Shown here: one piece after another, positions 9,435 to 18,161 of the stretch | Numbering within the stretch: position 1 is the stretch's first letter | Layout: each line of letters begins with the position of its first letter | Assembly (NCBI RefSeq): GCF_035978755.1 | Contig: NZ_CP108414.1 | Span: 8,804,001-8,868,000, forward strand | Length of the DNA stretch: 64,000 bases | Reading direction: 5' to 3' | DNA from: Streptomyces sp. NBC_01298 | Lineage (GTDB): Bacteria > Actinomycetota > Actinomycetes > Streptomycetales > Streptomycetaceae | Program-made: the position numbers and the translations under genes | Notes under the pieces: generated by a model | Seen by the model: only the letters and a program-made list of their open reading frames with translations | What the model was told of the DNA's origin: nothing | The model's database searches: none

Positions 9435-10244
9435 TTAAGGTCTGGCCTCATGTGTCCCGTTCCACGCGGTCAGCTGGAAGAGCCGCGCGGTGTGCATGTA
9501 GGGCGGACGTGCACTGGCGGCGAGCTCCAGCTGCTCAAGGTCGGCGTAGAACGCCGGATCGTACTTTCGCGCGTCGTCGGTGATGTAGTCACAGAAGCTG
9601 CGGATGCCGTAATGCCGTACGTCGAGACAGCCGAGGCTTTGCAGGAGCGGGATGATCTCCTCGGCCGTATGGAGCGTCAACGTTGAATCGAACATCTGGG
9701 TCCGGAGGCGATCGGTGCCGAGCGCGGCCAGCGCGGCGGCCGGGTCCATCTCGCGAACGGCGACGTTCAGGGCCGCCGAGTGCCGGTTGATCGCCATCAC
9801 CGAGAACAGCCCGCCGCGCTTCAGCGGCGCGAGAACCGTGGCGAGCGTGCCCGGGACGTCGTCCACGTACTGAAGGAGGTTGTGGCACAGGACCACGTCG
9901 AATTCCCCGTCGGCGAGGTCGGCGGGCAGAGCGGTCACGTCGGCCCGCACGCAGGTGATCAGCTCCGTCAGGCCGGCCGCCGAGGCCCGCTCGGTCGCCG
10001 CTGCGAGCATGGCGGGCGCATAGTCGACGATGGTGACGTGGTGTCCGCGGCTGGCGAGGCGCATGGCGTCGCCGCCGTCGCCGCCGGCCACGTCCAGTAT
10101 GCGCAACGGCCCGCCACCGAGGCCGTCGAGATGACGGGCCAGGTTCGCCTCGGCGATTGCGTACCGCAGGCGGCCCCAGGGGGCGTCCTGCCATTCCTGC
10201 CAGGTGGTCATCGCGGTGTTGAACTTCTCGGGTACTTCAGGCAT
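9435..10244 (-). CDS. Class I SAM-dependent methyltransferase
   Basis: A 269-aa cytoplasmic methyltransferase with a Rossmann fold. Motif I is LRILDVAGGDGGDAMRLASRGHHVTIVDYAPAML split over strands 1 and 2. Motif II/III is FDVVLCHNLLQYVDD, and the strand-4 region LKRGGLFSVMAINRH follows. The C-terminal third (SLGCLDVRHYGIRSFCDYI, LELAASARPPYMHTARLFQLT) resembles CmoM/SmtA-type enzymes, which act on tRNA or small molecules. The substrate is not predictable. The ATG at 10244 is used; an alternative ATG lies at 10211. It converges on the accessory block and has no evident operon partner. The methyltransferase call is firm. Confidence 0.85.
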   Translation of the reverse strand: MPEVPEKFNTAMTTWQEWQDAPWGRLRYAIAEANLARHLDGLGGGPLRILDVAGGDGGDAMRLASRGHHVTIVDYAPAMLAAATERASAAGLTELITCVRADVTALPADLADGEFDVVLCHNLLQYVDDVPGTLATVLAPLKRGGLFSVMAINRHSAALNVAVREMDPAAALAALGTDRLRTQMFDSTLTLHTAEEIIPLLQSLGCLDVRHYGIRSFCDYITDDARKYDPAFYADLEQLELAASARPPYMHTARLFQLTAWNGTHEARP

Positions 10245-10372
10245 CTGGTGACGATAGCTCGAACAATGTCCCGAACGGGTTCACTCGCAGGGGAGTTCGG
10301 CAGGCGGGGGCGGCGGTCTTGGCGCGATCCTGCGTGCTGTCCAGGGCGCGTTGCACCTTGTCGAGATGACGG

Positions 10373-10654
10373 CTTGTCCTGGCCGTGGATGTGAGTAACT
10401 GGCTGCGGCCCGACGCCGAGTGCTGCGCGGACAGGTTGTTCTGCCATACCTTCGGACGCGGCCGGGACCGGCACCTGACGATCCCCGGGTGGCCGTACTC
10501 GTTCGGCGCCGTCCTCGAAGCGGGACGCACGTCGTGGTGCCAGTTGCTGGACGCGGTCCGGCTCGGGCCCGAGGACAACGTCGCCGAGGTCACCGCCGCC
10601 CAGGTCCGACGCGTGGTCGAGGACCTCCCCGAACGGAAGCTCCGGTGTCGATGA
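10373..10654 (+). pseudogene. Transposase fragment, same family as 14994-16459
   Basis: The stretch LAVDVSNWLRPDAECCADRLFCHTFGRGRD and IPGWPYSFGAVLEAGRTSWCQLLDAVRLGP is nearly identical in pattern to the middle of the decayed transposase at 14994-16459 (VSPWLRPDANTSPDRSFCHTYGRG, IPGWPYSIVAALEVGRTSW). Only about 90 residues around the first catalytic Asp survive; both ends are missing. It lies between the methyltransferase and merR genes. Confidence 0.75.
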
Positions 10655-10669
10655 GGCGGTCGGCCCGTC

Positions 10670-11029
10670 CTACACGAGTGACGGTTCGTGGGCCTGGGTT
10701 GCGGAGATGACCCCGGCCAGGGAGCTGCGGGTCTCCGATAGCGCGGCGATCCGGTCGTCCAGACCCTGCAGGTGTTCTTGGAGGGTCTCCAGCTTGCATG
10801 CGGCGACGGTGCCGTCTTGGCGAATGCACGGCTGCAGGTCGCGGATGACCCGGGTCGGCAGGCCGGCATCCAGCAGCGCGCGAATACGCCGGACCACGGC
10901 GGGGGCGCTTTCGTCATAGCGGCGGTGGCCGCTGTCGAGGCGGTCGGAGCCCAACAGGCCCTGCTCCTCGTAGTAGCGCAGCAGTCGGACGGAGGTGCCC
11001 GTGGCGGTGGCGAGTTCGCCGATCTTCAT
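10670..11029 (-). CDS. MerR-family transcriptional regulator
   Basis: A 119-aa repressor/activator that binds between the -35 and -10 boxes of its target. The N-terminal winged helix is canonical: MKIGELATATGTSVRLLRYYEEQGLL, then DSGHRRYDESAPAVVRRIRALLDAGLPTRVIRDL. A dimerisation coiled coil follows (LETLQEHLQGLDDRIAALSETRSSLAGV). One cysteine in the C-terminal part (AACKLETL) is not part of a metal-site motif, so it is more like the small-molecule-sensing members. It is divergent from the monooxygenase gene at 11089, and a palindrome lies between them, which indicates it controls that gene and itself. Confidence 0.92.
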   Translation of the reverse strand: MKIGELATATGTSVRLLRYYEEQGLLGSDRLDSGHRRYDESAPAVVRRIRALLDAGLPTRVIRDLQPCIRQDGTVAACKLETLQEHLQGLDDRIAALSETRSSLAGVISATQAHEPSLV

Positions 11030-11049
11030 GTGGTGCTCCTCACAACTCC

Positions 11050-11080
11050 TTGAACCTCACATGGATGTGAGATCTTAGCG
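11050..11080 (+). promoter_or_regulatory. MerR-type promoter with operator palindrome
   Basis: A perfect 7-bp inverted repeat, CTCACAT-GG-ATGTGAG (11056-11071), starts directly after a TTGAAC -35-like hexamer (11050-11055). This is the expected geometry for a MerR-regulated promoter with a long spacer. It lies 18 nt upstream of the ABM gene and 27 nt from the merR start. The -10 box (around TCTTAG) is weak. Confidence 0.65.
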
Positions 11081-11088
11081 TGAGGGCC

Positions 11089-11421
11089 ATGACGAACACA
11101 GATCGCCCCATAGCCCTCTACGGTTTCCTCCGCCCCCGGCCGGAGCATGCGGACGAGGTCCGGAACATCCTCTCCTCCTTCGTGGAACCCACCCGGCAAG
11201 AGCCCGGCAACCTGCAGTACCACCTCCACGAGCAGGAGGACGGCCGCTTCTTCCTGTACGAGGTGTGGCACTCCCAGGAAGACCTGGACCGCCACAACGA
11301 GACGCCCCCACTGCGTGCCTTCCTGGAAAACCTGTCGACCTTCCTGGAGGCAGCCCCAGAGGGCTACTTCGACACCATGCTGAGCCCGTATCCCGAGCCT
11401 GAACCGGCTGCTCGCACCTGA
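11089..11421 (+). CDS. Antibiotic biosynthesis monooxygenase (ABM) domain protein, putative quinol monooxygenase
   Basis: A 110-aa single-domain protein of the dimeric alpha-beta barrel (ABM) superfamily, cytoplasmic. Diagnostic features are FLRPRPEHADEVRNILSSFVEPTRQEPGNLQYHLHEQEDGRFFLYEVWHSQEDLDRHNETPPLRAFLE, read here as strand 1, the EPGNLQY strand and the YEVW..QEDLDxH element. The ATG at 11089 follows GTGAGGG; a GTG at 11080 is possible. It is divergent from a MerR regulator, with an operator palindrome between them, so expression is probably induced by the effector of that regulator. The likely activity is cofactor-free oxidation of quinol-like compounds, which is inferred from the family. 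Confidence 0.85.
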   Translation: MTNTDRPIALYGFLRPRPEHADEVRNILSSFVEPTRQEPGNLQYHLHEQEDGRFFLYEVWHSQEDLDRHNETPPLRAFLENLSTFLEAAPEGYFDTMLSPYPEPEPAART

Positions 11422-11596
11422 GGGGGATTCCCACGACAGCCCCTGTGCCTCATGAGCGTGGCCATTCCTGCCTCGGGGACCATCGGAACAGAGGTTGGCG
11501 TCAGGGCCGCCGTCGTCATCACCGCGAAGTCCACCGGGCGCAAGGCCTTCGGTCGTCTCGCCACCGCAGCCGTCCTCTCACTTGACCTCTTGCGCG

Positions 11597-12499
11597 TCAG
11601 TCCGGCAGCCAGTGCAGCTCGTGCGCCAGGGTTTTGGCGACGGCACGGAGGCGGCGGTGCAGCGGCGACTGCTCGCGCGGGAGGACCAGGTGGATCGTCA
11701 TGCCGGGCGCGCCCCGCAGCGGTCGCCAGGTGAGGCCGGCCGGTTGTACCGTGATCGCGGTTTCTCCGGCCGGGGCGAGGGTGACCCCGTCGCGCAGGTC
11801 GCGCTGAGACAGGTCTAAAGAGACTGCGGGCGTGTGGAATCGGGGCTGTGGCCGGATGTCGCGGAACACCGAGGCCAGCTGATCGTGGATCACGGGGTTG
11901 GCCGCACGGTCCGGGAGTCGCAGCGGGTACGCGGCCGCGTCGGCGATCTCGATCTCCGGGTGTTCGGCCAGCGGATGGTGCTGCGCCAGTTGGACCCCGA
12001 CGCGCATACGCCGCAGCAGGTACCGGCGCACGCCACGGCCCGGCTGTTCGCCGCGGGTGATCCCGGCGTCGATGCGGCCGTCGGCGACCGCGGGGGAGAT
12101 GTCCGGTGTCGCCATCGGGACCGCGCCGACCTCGAGTCCGCTGTTGCCGCGAATCAGCCTGTCCACCAGCGCCGGTGCCGTCTCGGCCCCGGCGCTGAGG
12201 CTGTATCCGATGCGCAGCGTGCCCAGTTCACCGGCCGCCGCGCGCCGGGCGGTGTCCCATGCCCGGTCCAGCGCCGCCAGCGCAGGCGGCGCGGACTCCG
12301 CCAAAGCCGCACCGGCCGTGGTCAATACGACGCTACGCGTGCTGCGGACCAGCAGGGCCGTACCGAGTTCCGCTTCCAATCGGCGCATCCGGGCGCTGAG
12401 TGCGGGCTGTGCGATACCGATCCGGGCGGCCGCGCAGGTGAAGTTCAACTCCTTCGCCAGCACCAGGAAGTACCGCAGGCTCACCGTATCCGGCGCCAC
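11597..12499 (-). CDS. LysR-family transcriptional regulator
   Basis: A 300-aa regulator. The N-terminal winged helix-turn-helix is clear: VSLRYFLVLAKELNFTCAAARIGIAQPALSARMRRLEAELGTALLVRSTRSVVLTTAG, read across helices 1-3 and the wing. A periplasmic-binding-protein-like effector domain follows (LGTLRIGYSLSAGAETAPALVDRL to the C-terminus). The start is the GTG at 12499, preceded by GGGAGGTCAC; longer in-frame starts up to 12574 lack such a site. It is divergent from the DUF1330 gene at 12688, the usual arrangement for a LysR regulator and its target. The effector is unknown. Confidence 0.92.
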   Translation of the reverse strand: MAPDTVSLRYFLVLAKELNFTCAAARIGIAQPALSARMRRLEAELGTALLVRSTRSVVLTTAGAALAESAPPALAALDRAWDTARRAAAGELGTLRIGYSLSAGAETAPALVDRLIRGNSGLEVGAVPMATPDISPAVADGRIDAGITRGEQPGRGVRRYLLRRMRVGVQLAQHHPLAEHPEIEIADAAAYPLRLPDRAANPVIHDQLASVFRDIRPQPRFHTPAVSLDLSQRDLRDGVTLAPAGETAITVQPAGLTWRPLRGAPGMTIHLVLPREQSPLHRRLRAVAKTLAHELHWLPD

Positions 12500-12687
12500 G
12501 TGACCTCCCTGCCGATTGATAACGATCCGTTCTGAGCCTATCCCGAACCGGTCTTTCCCTGGACCGCACATCAAGCCCTAACCTGCGCATATGGCGATTC
12601 CATGGACCGCAGTACGCGGCGCCGGGATCGATCGATACGAGTGTCAATTCGAAGTCGGACGTGTCCGGCCCAACACAGGAGGTTTCC

Positions 12688-12993
12688 ATGGCCAAGGGCT
12701 ACTGGGTCAGTGTCTACCCCGCCATCTCCGACCCTGAGGGGCTGACTGCCTACGACAAGCTGGCCGGTCCGGCTGTCCAGGCCGGGGGCGGGCGCGTCAT
12801 CTCCCGGATCCCGTCCCATGGCGGTCGAGTCGTCGCCCACGAGGCCGGAATCACGGAACGCGTCGTTCTGATCGAGTTCGACAGCTTTGAACAGGCCGTC
12901 GCGGCATACGAGAGCGAGGCCTACCAGAAGGCACTGGTGGCTCTCCCCGACGGCGTCGAGCGCGACTTCCGCATCATCGAAGGCATGGACTGA
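12688..12993 (+). CDS. DUF1330 domain protein
   Basis: A 101-aa dimeric alpha-beta barrel-fold protein. The DUF1330 pattern is clear: KGYWVSVYPAISDPEGLTAYDKLAGPAVQAGGGRVISR, then RVVLIEFDSFEQAVAAYESEAYQKA and a terminal DFRIIEGMD. AGGAGG at 12677-12682 precedes the ATG and fixes the start. It is divergent from a LysR regulator, which probably controls it. The family has no firmly assigned reaction; its fold relatives are small monooxygenases and dehydratases, so a role in handling an aromatic or carbonyl compound is only a guess. Confidence 0.88.
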   Translation: MAKGYWVSVYPAISDPEGLTAYDKLAGPAVQAGGGRVISRIPSHGGRVVAHEAGITERVVLIEFDSFEQAVAAYESEAYQKALVALPDGVERDFRIIEGMD

Positions 12994-13072
12994 CAGGCGG
13001 CGGCCAAGTCGTCGCTGAGCATCCGTCACCTGCACGCGCACACGGTGCCGAACGACGACTCCCGAAACGAGG

Positions 13073-13315
13073 GTTGGCGCTGAAGTGGGTGAACCACAGA
13101 TTGCGGTCCGCACCGGCGGCGATCTTCACCGGAGTGGAATTCCCGGCCGGCACGTCATCCTCCGTGGCCACCCCGGCAGGGGTGACCCTCCGGATCTGGC
13201 CGCCCAGTGGCTGGGTGAACCAGACGTTACCGCCCGGGCCCGCGGCGATGCCCTGAGCCCGGCCGGGCGGCACGCTGTGCATGGTCACCACTGCGGATGC
13301 CGGGATCGCGCCCAC
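13073..13315 (-). pseudogene. Streptogramin/virginiamycin B lyase-like fragment
   Basis: Two adjacent Vgb-type propeller blades are readable on the minus strand: GIAAGPGGNVWFTQPLGGQIRRVTPAGV and IAAGADRNLWFTHFSANP. The G.DGN.WFTE..GQIGRITP pattern is diagnostic of seven-bladed streptogramin lyases. Only about 70 residues remain, with no complete gene around them, so this is a relic. It cannot linearise streptogramins as it stands. Confidence 0.65.
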
Positions 13316-13423
13316 CCCGTGCCTGCAGCAGAGCGCTCAGCGGGCCGCCCTGCACAGGGTTCGCGCGAGCCCAGCCCGGCCCATGAACCCGCCATCCCCT
13401 CGACGTCCGCTGACACCCCTCAG

Positions 13424-13543
13424 TGCGACGACGGGAGCGTTCCGAAGCCGGTGTACTTCGACGGCTCCTCCGTCACGGGACACGATGCCGCGCACTGGAG
13501 CGTCTACGACGGTGGCACCTGGCCGCGCCCCGCACAACTGAGC
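13424..13543 (+). pseudogene. Fragment of a conserved Streptomyces hypothetical gene
   Basis: The frame beginning CDDGSVPKPVYFDGSSVTG and continuing HDAAHWSVYDGGTWPRPAQL has good coding character but no start codon or family-length context. It resembles the N-terminal part of short conserved actinobacterial proteins of unknown function. It sits between the Vgb relic and the secreted lectin-like gene. The identification is weak. Confidence 0.3.
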
Positions 13544-13778
13544 CCGGACCCGCCCAGCCCATCGCGTCCCCCGTCTCTCCTGCCGCACCGCGGCCGCAGT
13601 CTCGGGTATCTGTCGGGTCATCACATATGGCAGCTCATTGGGATGAACGTGCTGCGCAGAAACCGTTGGCCAACTCTTGAGTGCTGCTACCAATTAGCTT
13701 GCGTTCAGAACGGAGTTGGCAATCCATCTCGAGTTCGGGCGTGAATCCCACTTCTCAATCAAGAACGGTTACGCCCCC

Positions 13779-14258
13779 ATGGCAATCGCCCTCCGCAAGA
13801 CGCTCGCCCTCACGACGCTGGCTCTGACGGCTTCCTTCCTGCCGGCCGCCGGGGCGCAGGCCGCGGCACCCGCCGCCCCGGCCCTGCGTGCTCCCGCGCT
13901 CTACTGCCTCGCGAATGCCTGGAACACCCCGAACATCTCCACGAAGCCGTGTGACCCGAAGGACCAGGGCCAGCACTGGACCCTCGCGGGCCACCAGATC
14001 TATCTGACCAACGCACCGGCCTACTGCCTCGCCAACACCTGGAACGCCTCGGATGTCTCGGTGAAGCCGTGTGACCCGAAGGACCAGGGGCAGTACTGGA
14101 ATGTCTCGGGCCAGCAGATCGCCCTGAACTTCGCGCCGGCCTATTGCTTCGCCAATGCGTGGGGCACCCCGAACGTCTCGACCAAGCCGTGCGACGTGAA
14201 GGACCAGGGGCAGCGCTGGGTGATCTTCAAGGACCAGATCAGCCTTGCCGCCGCCTGA
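13779..14258 (+). CDS. Secreted three-repeat lectin-like protein (ricin-like QxW repeats)
   Basis: A 159-aa exported protein. Residues 1-28 form a signal peptide (MAIALRKTLALTTLALTASF, then an Ala-rich AQA cleavage site). The mature part is three near-identical units of about 42 residues, each with YCLANAWNT, then a TKPCDPKDQGQ segment and W, ending in a QxW-like QHW, QYW or QRW. Six cysteines, two per repeat, probably form intra-repeat disulfides. Three such units fit a minimal beta-trefoil, so carbohydrate binding outside the cell is likely. The ATG at 13779 starts the signal peptide; the in-frame upstream start at 13716 would bury it. A good terminator follows. Confidence 0.8.
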   Translation: MAIALRKTLALTTLALTASFLPAAGAQAAAPAAPALRAPALYCLANAWNTPNISTKPCDPKDQGQHWTLAGHQIYLTNAPAYCLANTWNASDVSVKPCDPKDQGQYWNVSGQQIALNFAPAYCFANAWGTPNVSTKPCDVKDQGQRWVIFKDQISLAAA

Positions 14259-14321
14259 CCCCCACCGCGCCAACGGCCCTCCCCGGCCAGTTCGCGCAAG
14301 CCGACTGGATCGACGGTCCTG

Positions 14322-14352
14322 GCTGTCAGGGGCCTCCGGAAGCCCTGACAGC
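14322..14352 (+). terminator. Intrinsic terminator of the lectin-like gene
   Basis: GCTGTCAGGG (14322-14331) and CCCTGACAGC (14343-14352) form a perfect 10-bp stem with an 11-nt loop, 63 nt after the stop codon. The convergent gene ends at 14412, so it can terminate both. Confidence 0.75.
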
Positions 14353-14411
14353 TCGCGATCCGCTCCGCCTGGGGTGGGCCAGCGACGTCTTCCGGGCCTT
14401 CAGCTTGTCGT

Positions 14412-14969
14412 TTAACCCGCATGCCACGGCCTGACCTGCTGTCCGTTGGGGACGAATGCGGCCACGTAGTCCTCGAATCCTTCATGCAGGCCCCATTCCT
14501 CGCGGGCCATGGCGGCTTCGTGTCTGGCTCGGGAGTCCTGGCGCCCCTTGGCGTAGACGTGGACGGTGTAGATCGTCGCCGGGTCGAGCTGCAAGGCTGG
14601 GGCATACCCCTGCCCACCGGTAAGCCAGCCCGCAGCTGGTGCGGCAGGGCCGGTGGTGGGGCCGGACATGCTCATCCGCCCGCCGGAAATCGGCAGGTAG
14701 GGCCACTTGCCGAGTAGCTGCCATTGTTCCGACTGTTCGACAGGCTCGGCCTCGGTGAGCATGAGCGTCACCCAGGCGTCGTGGGCTTTGACGCGGCTGA
14801 CGATAGTGAGTTGGCCGGGGGTGACGATCACGGGCTCGTCCGTGCGGAAGTCAGGAGTCTGGTCGAGACCCTCCAACGCGGTCTCGATGTCCTCGCTGAT
14901 GTAAAAGTGCGAGTACTCGATGCTGATAACGCCGGTGACTATGTCCATCTCTGGACCGTACGTCGTCAT
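14412..14969 (-). CDS. Hypothetical protein
   Basis: A 185-aa soluble protein that I do not recognise. It begins MTTYGPEMDIVTGVISIEYSHFYI in sense, and an ATG at 14948 (MDIVTGV) could be the real start. The sequence is strand-rich, with VTLMLTEAEPVEQ and a low-complexity PTTGPAAPAAGW linker near residue 110, then LDPATIYTVHVYAKGRQDSRARHEAAMAREEWG, which looks like a second alpha/beta element. The ATG is only about 25 nt from the end of the decayed transposase, so the insertion probably cut off the native promoter. No function is proposed. Confidence 0.6.
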   Translation of the reverse strand: MTTYGPEMDIVTGVISIEYSHFYISEDIETALEGLDQTPDFRTDEPVIVTPGQLTIVSRVKAHDAWVTLMLTEAEPVEQSEQWQLLGKWPYLPISGGRMSMSGPTTGPAAPAAGWLTGGQGYAPALQLDPATIYTVHVYAKGRQDSRARHEAAMAREEWGLHEGFEDYVAAFVPNGQQVRPWHAG

Positions 14970-14993
14970 CGCATTGGAACGAGCTGAGCTTGC

Positions 14994-16459
14994 CTAAGCC
15001 GTGATGCGTCTGGGTTTGGTCCCCTGCTTGTGGTGGCTGGGGCGTGAGTACGGTTCGCCGGTTTTGAGGACACGTCCGACGTCGTGAACGACGGCCCGGG
15101 TACGGTTCGTTGATCCGAGTGGGCGCCCGGGGCCGGGCCTGGCGGGTTTTGGTGCACCGGCTGGTGGAGGGCACTTCGCACGGAGGTTCCTGAACCCGCG
15201 CCGGACCCGAGCGGGAGTGAGCCTGTTCGGTGCGGCGGGTCTCTCCCAGGGCCGCCGCAGGTCGGCAGTGAGAGGTCGGGCGAGCCGAAGTTGGGCGTGG
15301 ACGGCGAAGATCAGCCAGATCCAGCGATCCGCTGCCTCGGGGAGACGGAGTTTCGGACGGGTCCAGCCGAGCGTCTGCTTGAGAAGGCGGAAGGTGTGCT
15401 CCAAGTCGAAGCGGCGAAGGAAAGCGTGTCAGAGCCGGTCGGCATCCACCGGGCTCGCGCCAGTGCCGGACCACCACAGCCAGACCGGCTTGGGCTCGCC
15501 GCCCGTGGGTGGCCGATCGACCTTGAGGCGGATCACGGTGCCCTCAATGATCGGCAGATCGGCTCCGTGGCTGAGCCGGGCCGCGCGGCGGGTCAGTCTC
15601 GGGTGGAGCCGGTCGAACGCGGTGGCCACCGCTGTGCCGTACCGCTCGGTGACCGTGGCTGTCCGGACGTCCGGCTCGCCCCAGGTGTCAGGCTGTCCGA
15701 AGACGAACTCGCCGCCATGCCTGGGCGGCCGGCCGGCCTTGGAGTCGTAGACCCTCGGCGGGGTCGGACGACGCATGACCCTGTCCGACCTCAGCCTGCC
15801 CAGCAGTTCCAAGGCAGATCCTCCAGCAGGAACGACAGCCGTTGGACGTCGTAACCCGCGTCCAGTACGAGGAGGATGTCGAGGTCACGCGGCTTCCACT
15901 GCCCAGCTGTCACCAGACGCTCGACGACGTCGCGGACCTGGTTGGCGGTGACGGCCGCGACATCTGCACCCGGTTCCAGGCGGACCGCGTCTGGCAGCGC
16001 GGTCCAGGATGTGCGTCCTACCTCCAGCGCCGCGACGATCGAGTACGGCCAGCCCGGGATCATCCGGTGCTCGCTCTTCCCGCGGCCGTAGGTATGGCAG
16101 AACGAGCGGTCTGGTGAAGTATTCGCGTCCGGCCGCAGCCACGGGCTGACATCCGCGGCCAGGACCAGCCGCCCATCCGTGGCCCTCGGCAGTGGCAGGC
16201 CAACCAGTGTCCTGCGAAGGCGGTCGATGTCGATCCGGCCCCGATTGAGCCCGGCATAGAGGGCGCCGCGGCCACGGCGGTGTTCGGGTGCGAGCGCGAG
16301 ATCGACCAGAGTCCGCACCGGCCCATCGGCGCACGGGACCGCATCCGTGAGCTCGAACAGTTCGTCGCCGCGAGTGGTCAGACATAGGGAGAAGTCGGCC
16401 CGGAAGCCTGACAGTTCTGCGAACGCATCCCGCTTGGGCACCTGGAGGAGTGGACTCAT
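14994..16459 (-). pseudogene. Degenerate IS transposase with one frameshift and one internal stop
   Basis: Translation from the ATG at 16459 (MSPLLQVPKRDAF) gives a DDE-type transposase of the kind common in Streptomyces: DVSPWLRPDANTSPDRSFCH, IPGWPYSIVAALEVGRTSW, LVLDAGYDVQRL. At about 15805 the frame breaks by one missing base (LEDLPW, then ELLGRLRSDRVMRR in the next frame). At 15429 a TGA replaces the usual Trp before HAFLRRFDLEHTFRLLKQTLGW. The C-terminal region continues to 14994. An inverted GAGCTG pair at 14981 and 16512 may mark the ends, but no convincing terminal repeats or target duplication were found. It is inactive. Confidence 0.85.
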
Positions 16460-16790
16460 GTCCACGGCCTTCGTGCTGGTCACATGCCTGATTCGATACG
16501 GCAAACGATCGCAGCTCACCCTTCTGGCTGACACTCGTCCCGGCGCAGCTCACCGTCCGGATCCGACGATGGAGACACGCTCCCCGGAGCTGATCCTCCC
16601 GAGCCTGATGCTTTCCCACGCCCCGGCGGCAGGCGGCAGGTGGCCGCCGGACGGTGGGCGGCGGACGGCGGGCCCTTGGCCGGTCCTCGCGATGGCGGCC
16701 CATCGGAGCGCCGAACCATGGGACATGGCGGGGCGAATCGTATGGTTGCGCGGTCGGGGGGACGACCGAACCGCCGGCCCTGGGAGTGGC
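16460..16790. other. Intergenic stretch, nothing recognised
   Basis: Between the transposase relic and the membrane-protein gene I see no supported gene. It presumably contains the promoter of the downstream gene. Open frames crossing it have unlikely composition. Confidence 0.5.
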
Positions 16791-18089
16791 ATGACCGAGC
16801 CCGATTCCGACCGCGTGCGCGTTTCCGCGGGGCGGGTGCTGCGCAACCCGCATATCTGGAAGTTCCCCACGATCCTGGTCTCCCTGGTGATCGTGGGCCT
16901 CTCGCTCCTCTACATGGGAGGCATCGCCAACCCCAACGGGCACCTGCGCGACGTGCCCATCGGCCTGGTCAACGCCGACCGCGGCGTGGACGTGGCGGGC
17001 AAGCACCAGAACCTGGGCGCCTCGATCACCGAAGGCATCGCGGACCCGCGCGCCGCCGTACCGCAGGCGTCGTGGCGGCTGCTGGACGCGGACACCGCGC
17101 GCGAGCAGATGGAGTCCGGCAAGCTCTACGGAACCCTCGTGGTCCCCGACGGCTTCACCGCCGCCGTTCTCGGCCTCCGTACCGCCTCCGGGAGCGATCC
17201 GGCCCGGCCGACCCTGGTGGTCCTGACCAATCCCGGCGTGGGCAGCCTGGCCTCCAGCTTCGCCTCGACCATCGCCCAGGGAGCCGCCCACGGTGCCTCC
17301 GCCCAGGTGGGCAAGGACCTCACGGCGGCTGCCGCGGCCGAGCCGAGAGGGTCAGCGACCGCGGCCGAGCAGTTGCTGCTGTCGGACCCGCTGCACGTCG
17401 AGGTCAGGCCGGGCCATCCGCTCGGCGCGCACAGCGGGCTGGGCCTGACGGCCTTCTACTACTCGCTGCTGCTGGTCATGGCGGGTTTCCTGGGCGGCAA
17501 CATCATCAGCAACGGTGTGGACGTGGCCCTCGGCTACGCGGACGGCGAGATCGGCCCCTGGCACAGCCGCCGGCCGACCGTGCCCATCGACCGCCGGCGC
17601 ACCCTGCTGGTGAAGTCCGCGATGTCCGTGGCGCTGGCCGCCGTGACCTCCACCCTGATCATGCTCACCTGCGTCACCGTGATCGGCATGGACGCCTCGC
17701 ACCTGTGGCTGCTGTGGGTGTTCTCCTTCGCCACCAGCGCCACGGTGGGCCTCGGGGTCCAGGCGATCAACGCCACCTTCGGGAGCATCGGGCAACTCGT
17801 CAGCATGTTCGTCTTCATCGTCATGGCCCTGCCCTCCTCCGGTGCCACCGTCCCCCTGGAGGCCCTGCCGGCCTTCTACCGCTGGCTCGCGGTGTTCGAG
17901 CCGATGCGACAGCTCAGCGGCGGCGTCCGCTCGATCCTCTACTTCGACGCCCGAGCCGACGCCGGACTCACCCGTGCCTGGCTGATGATCGCCCTCGGCA
18001 TCGCGGTCGCCGTCCTCCTGGGCTGGGCCGCCACCACCTACTACGACCGCAAGGGCCTGCGCCGAATGGTCCCCACCTCGACCCCCTGA
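16791..18089 (+). CDS. YhgE/Pip-like (DUF3533-type) membrane protein, putative export permease
   Basis: A 432-aa integral membrane protein. One N-terminal transmembrane helix (FPTILVSLVIVGLSLLYMGG, residues about 24-43) is followed by a large extracytoplasmic domain with DVPIGLVNADRGVDVAGK and KLYGTLVVPDGFTAAVL. Five to six C-terminal helices (YYSLLLVMAGFLGG to the DUF3533-type end IALGIAVAVLLGWAATTYY) complete it. This is the architecture of the ABC-2/YhgE-Pip group, including SNG1-like proteins. The ATG at 16791 follows GGGAG. No ATPase gene is adjacent. A role in export or in envelope stress is inferred from the architecture only. A second, shorter relative lies at 58455-59477. Confidence 0.8.
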   Translation: MTEPDSDRVRVSAGRVLRNPHIWKFPTILVSLVIVGLSLLYMGGIANPNGHLRDVPIGLVNADRGVDVAGKHQNLGASITEGIADPRAAVPQASWRLLDADTAREQMESGKLYGTLVVPDGFTAAVLGLRTASGSDPARPTLVVLTNPGVGSLASSFASTIAQGAAHGASAQVGKDLTAAAAAEPRGSATAAEQLLLSDPLHVEVRPGHPLGAHSGLGLTAFYYSLLLVMAGFLGGNIISNGVDVALGYADGEIGPWHSRRPTVPIDRRRTLLVKSAMSVALAAVTSTLIMLTCVTVIGMDASHLWLLWVFSFATSATVGLGVQAINATFGSIGQLVSMFVFIVMALPSSGATVPLEALPAFYRWLAVFEPMRQLSGGVRSILYFDARADAGLTRAWLMIALGIAVAVLLGWAATTYYDRKGLRRMVPTSTP

Positions 18090-18098
18090 CGAGGCAGG

Positions 18099-18120
18099 CT
18101 CTGACAGCTCGCCGTCAGAG
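18099..18120. terminator. Stem-loop between convergent genes
   Basis: CTCTGAC (18099-18105) and GTCAGAG (18114-18120) form a 7-bp stem just after the membrane-protein stop and before the end of the MerB-like gene. Confidence 0.55.
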
Positions 18121-18161
18121 GGCCACTGGGCACGGGCCGACCGCGCCAACGCGGAAGCGGG

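Noticed and set aside
14981..16517. GAGCTG in inverted orientation as terminal repeats of the decayed transposase
   Set aside because: Six matching bases are too few and no flanking target duplication was seen, so the element ends stay undefined.
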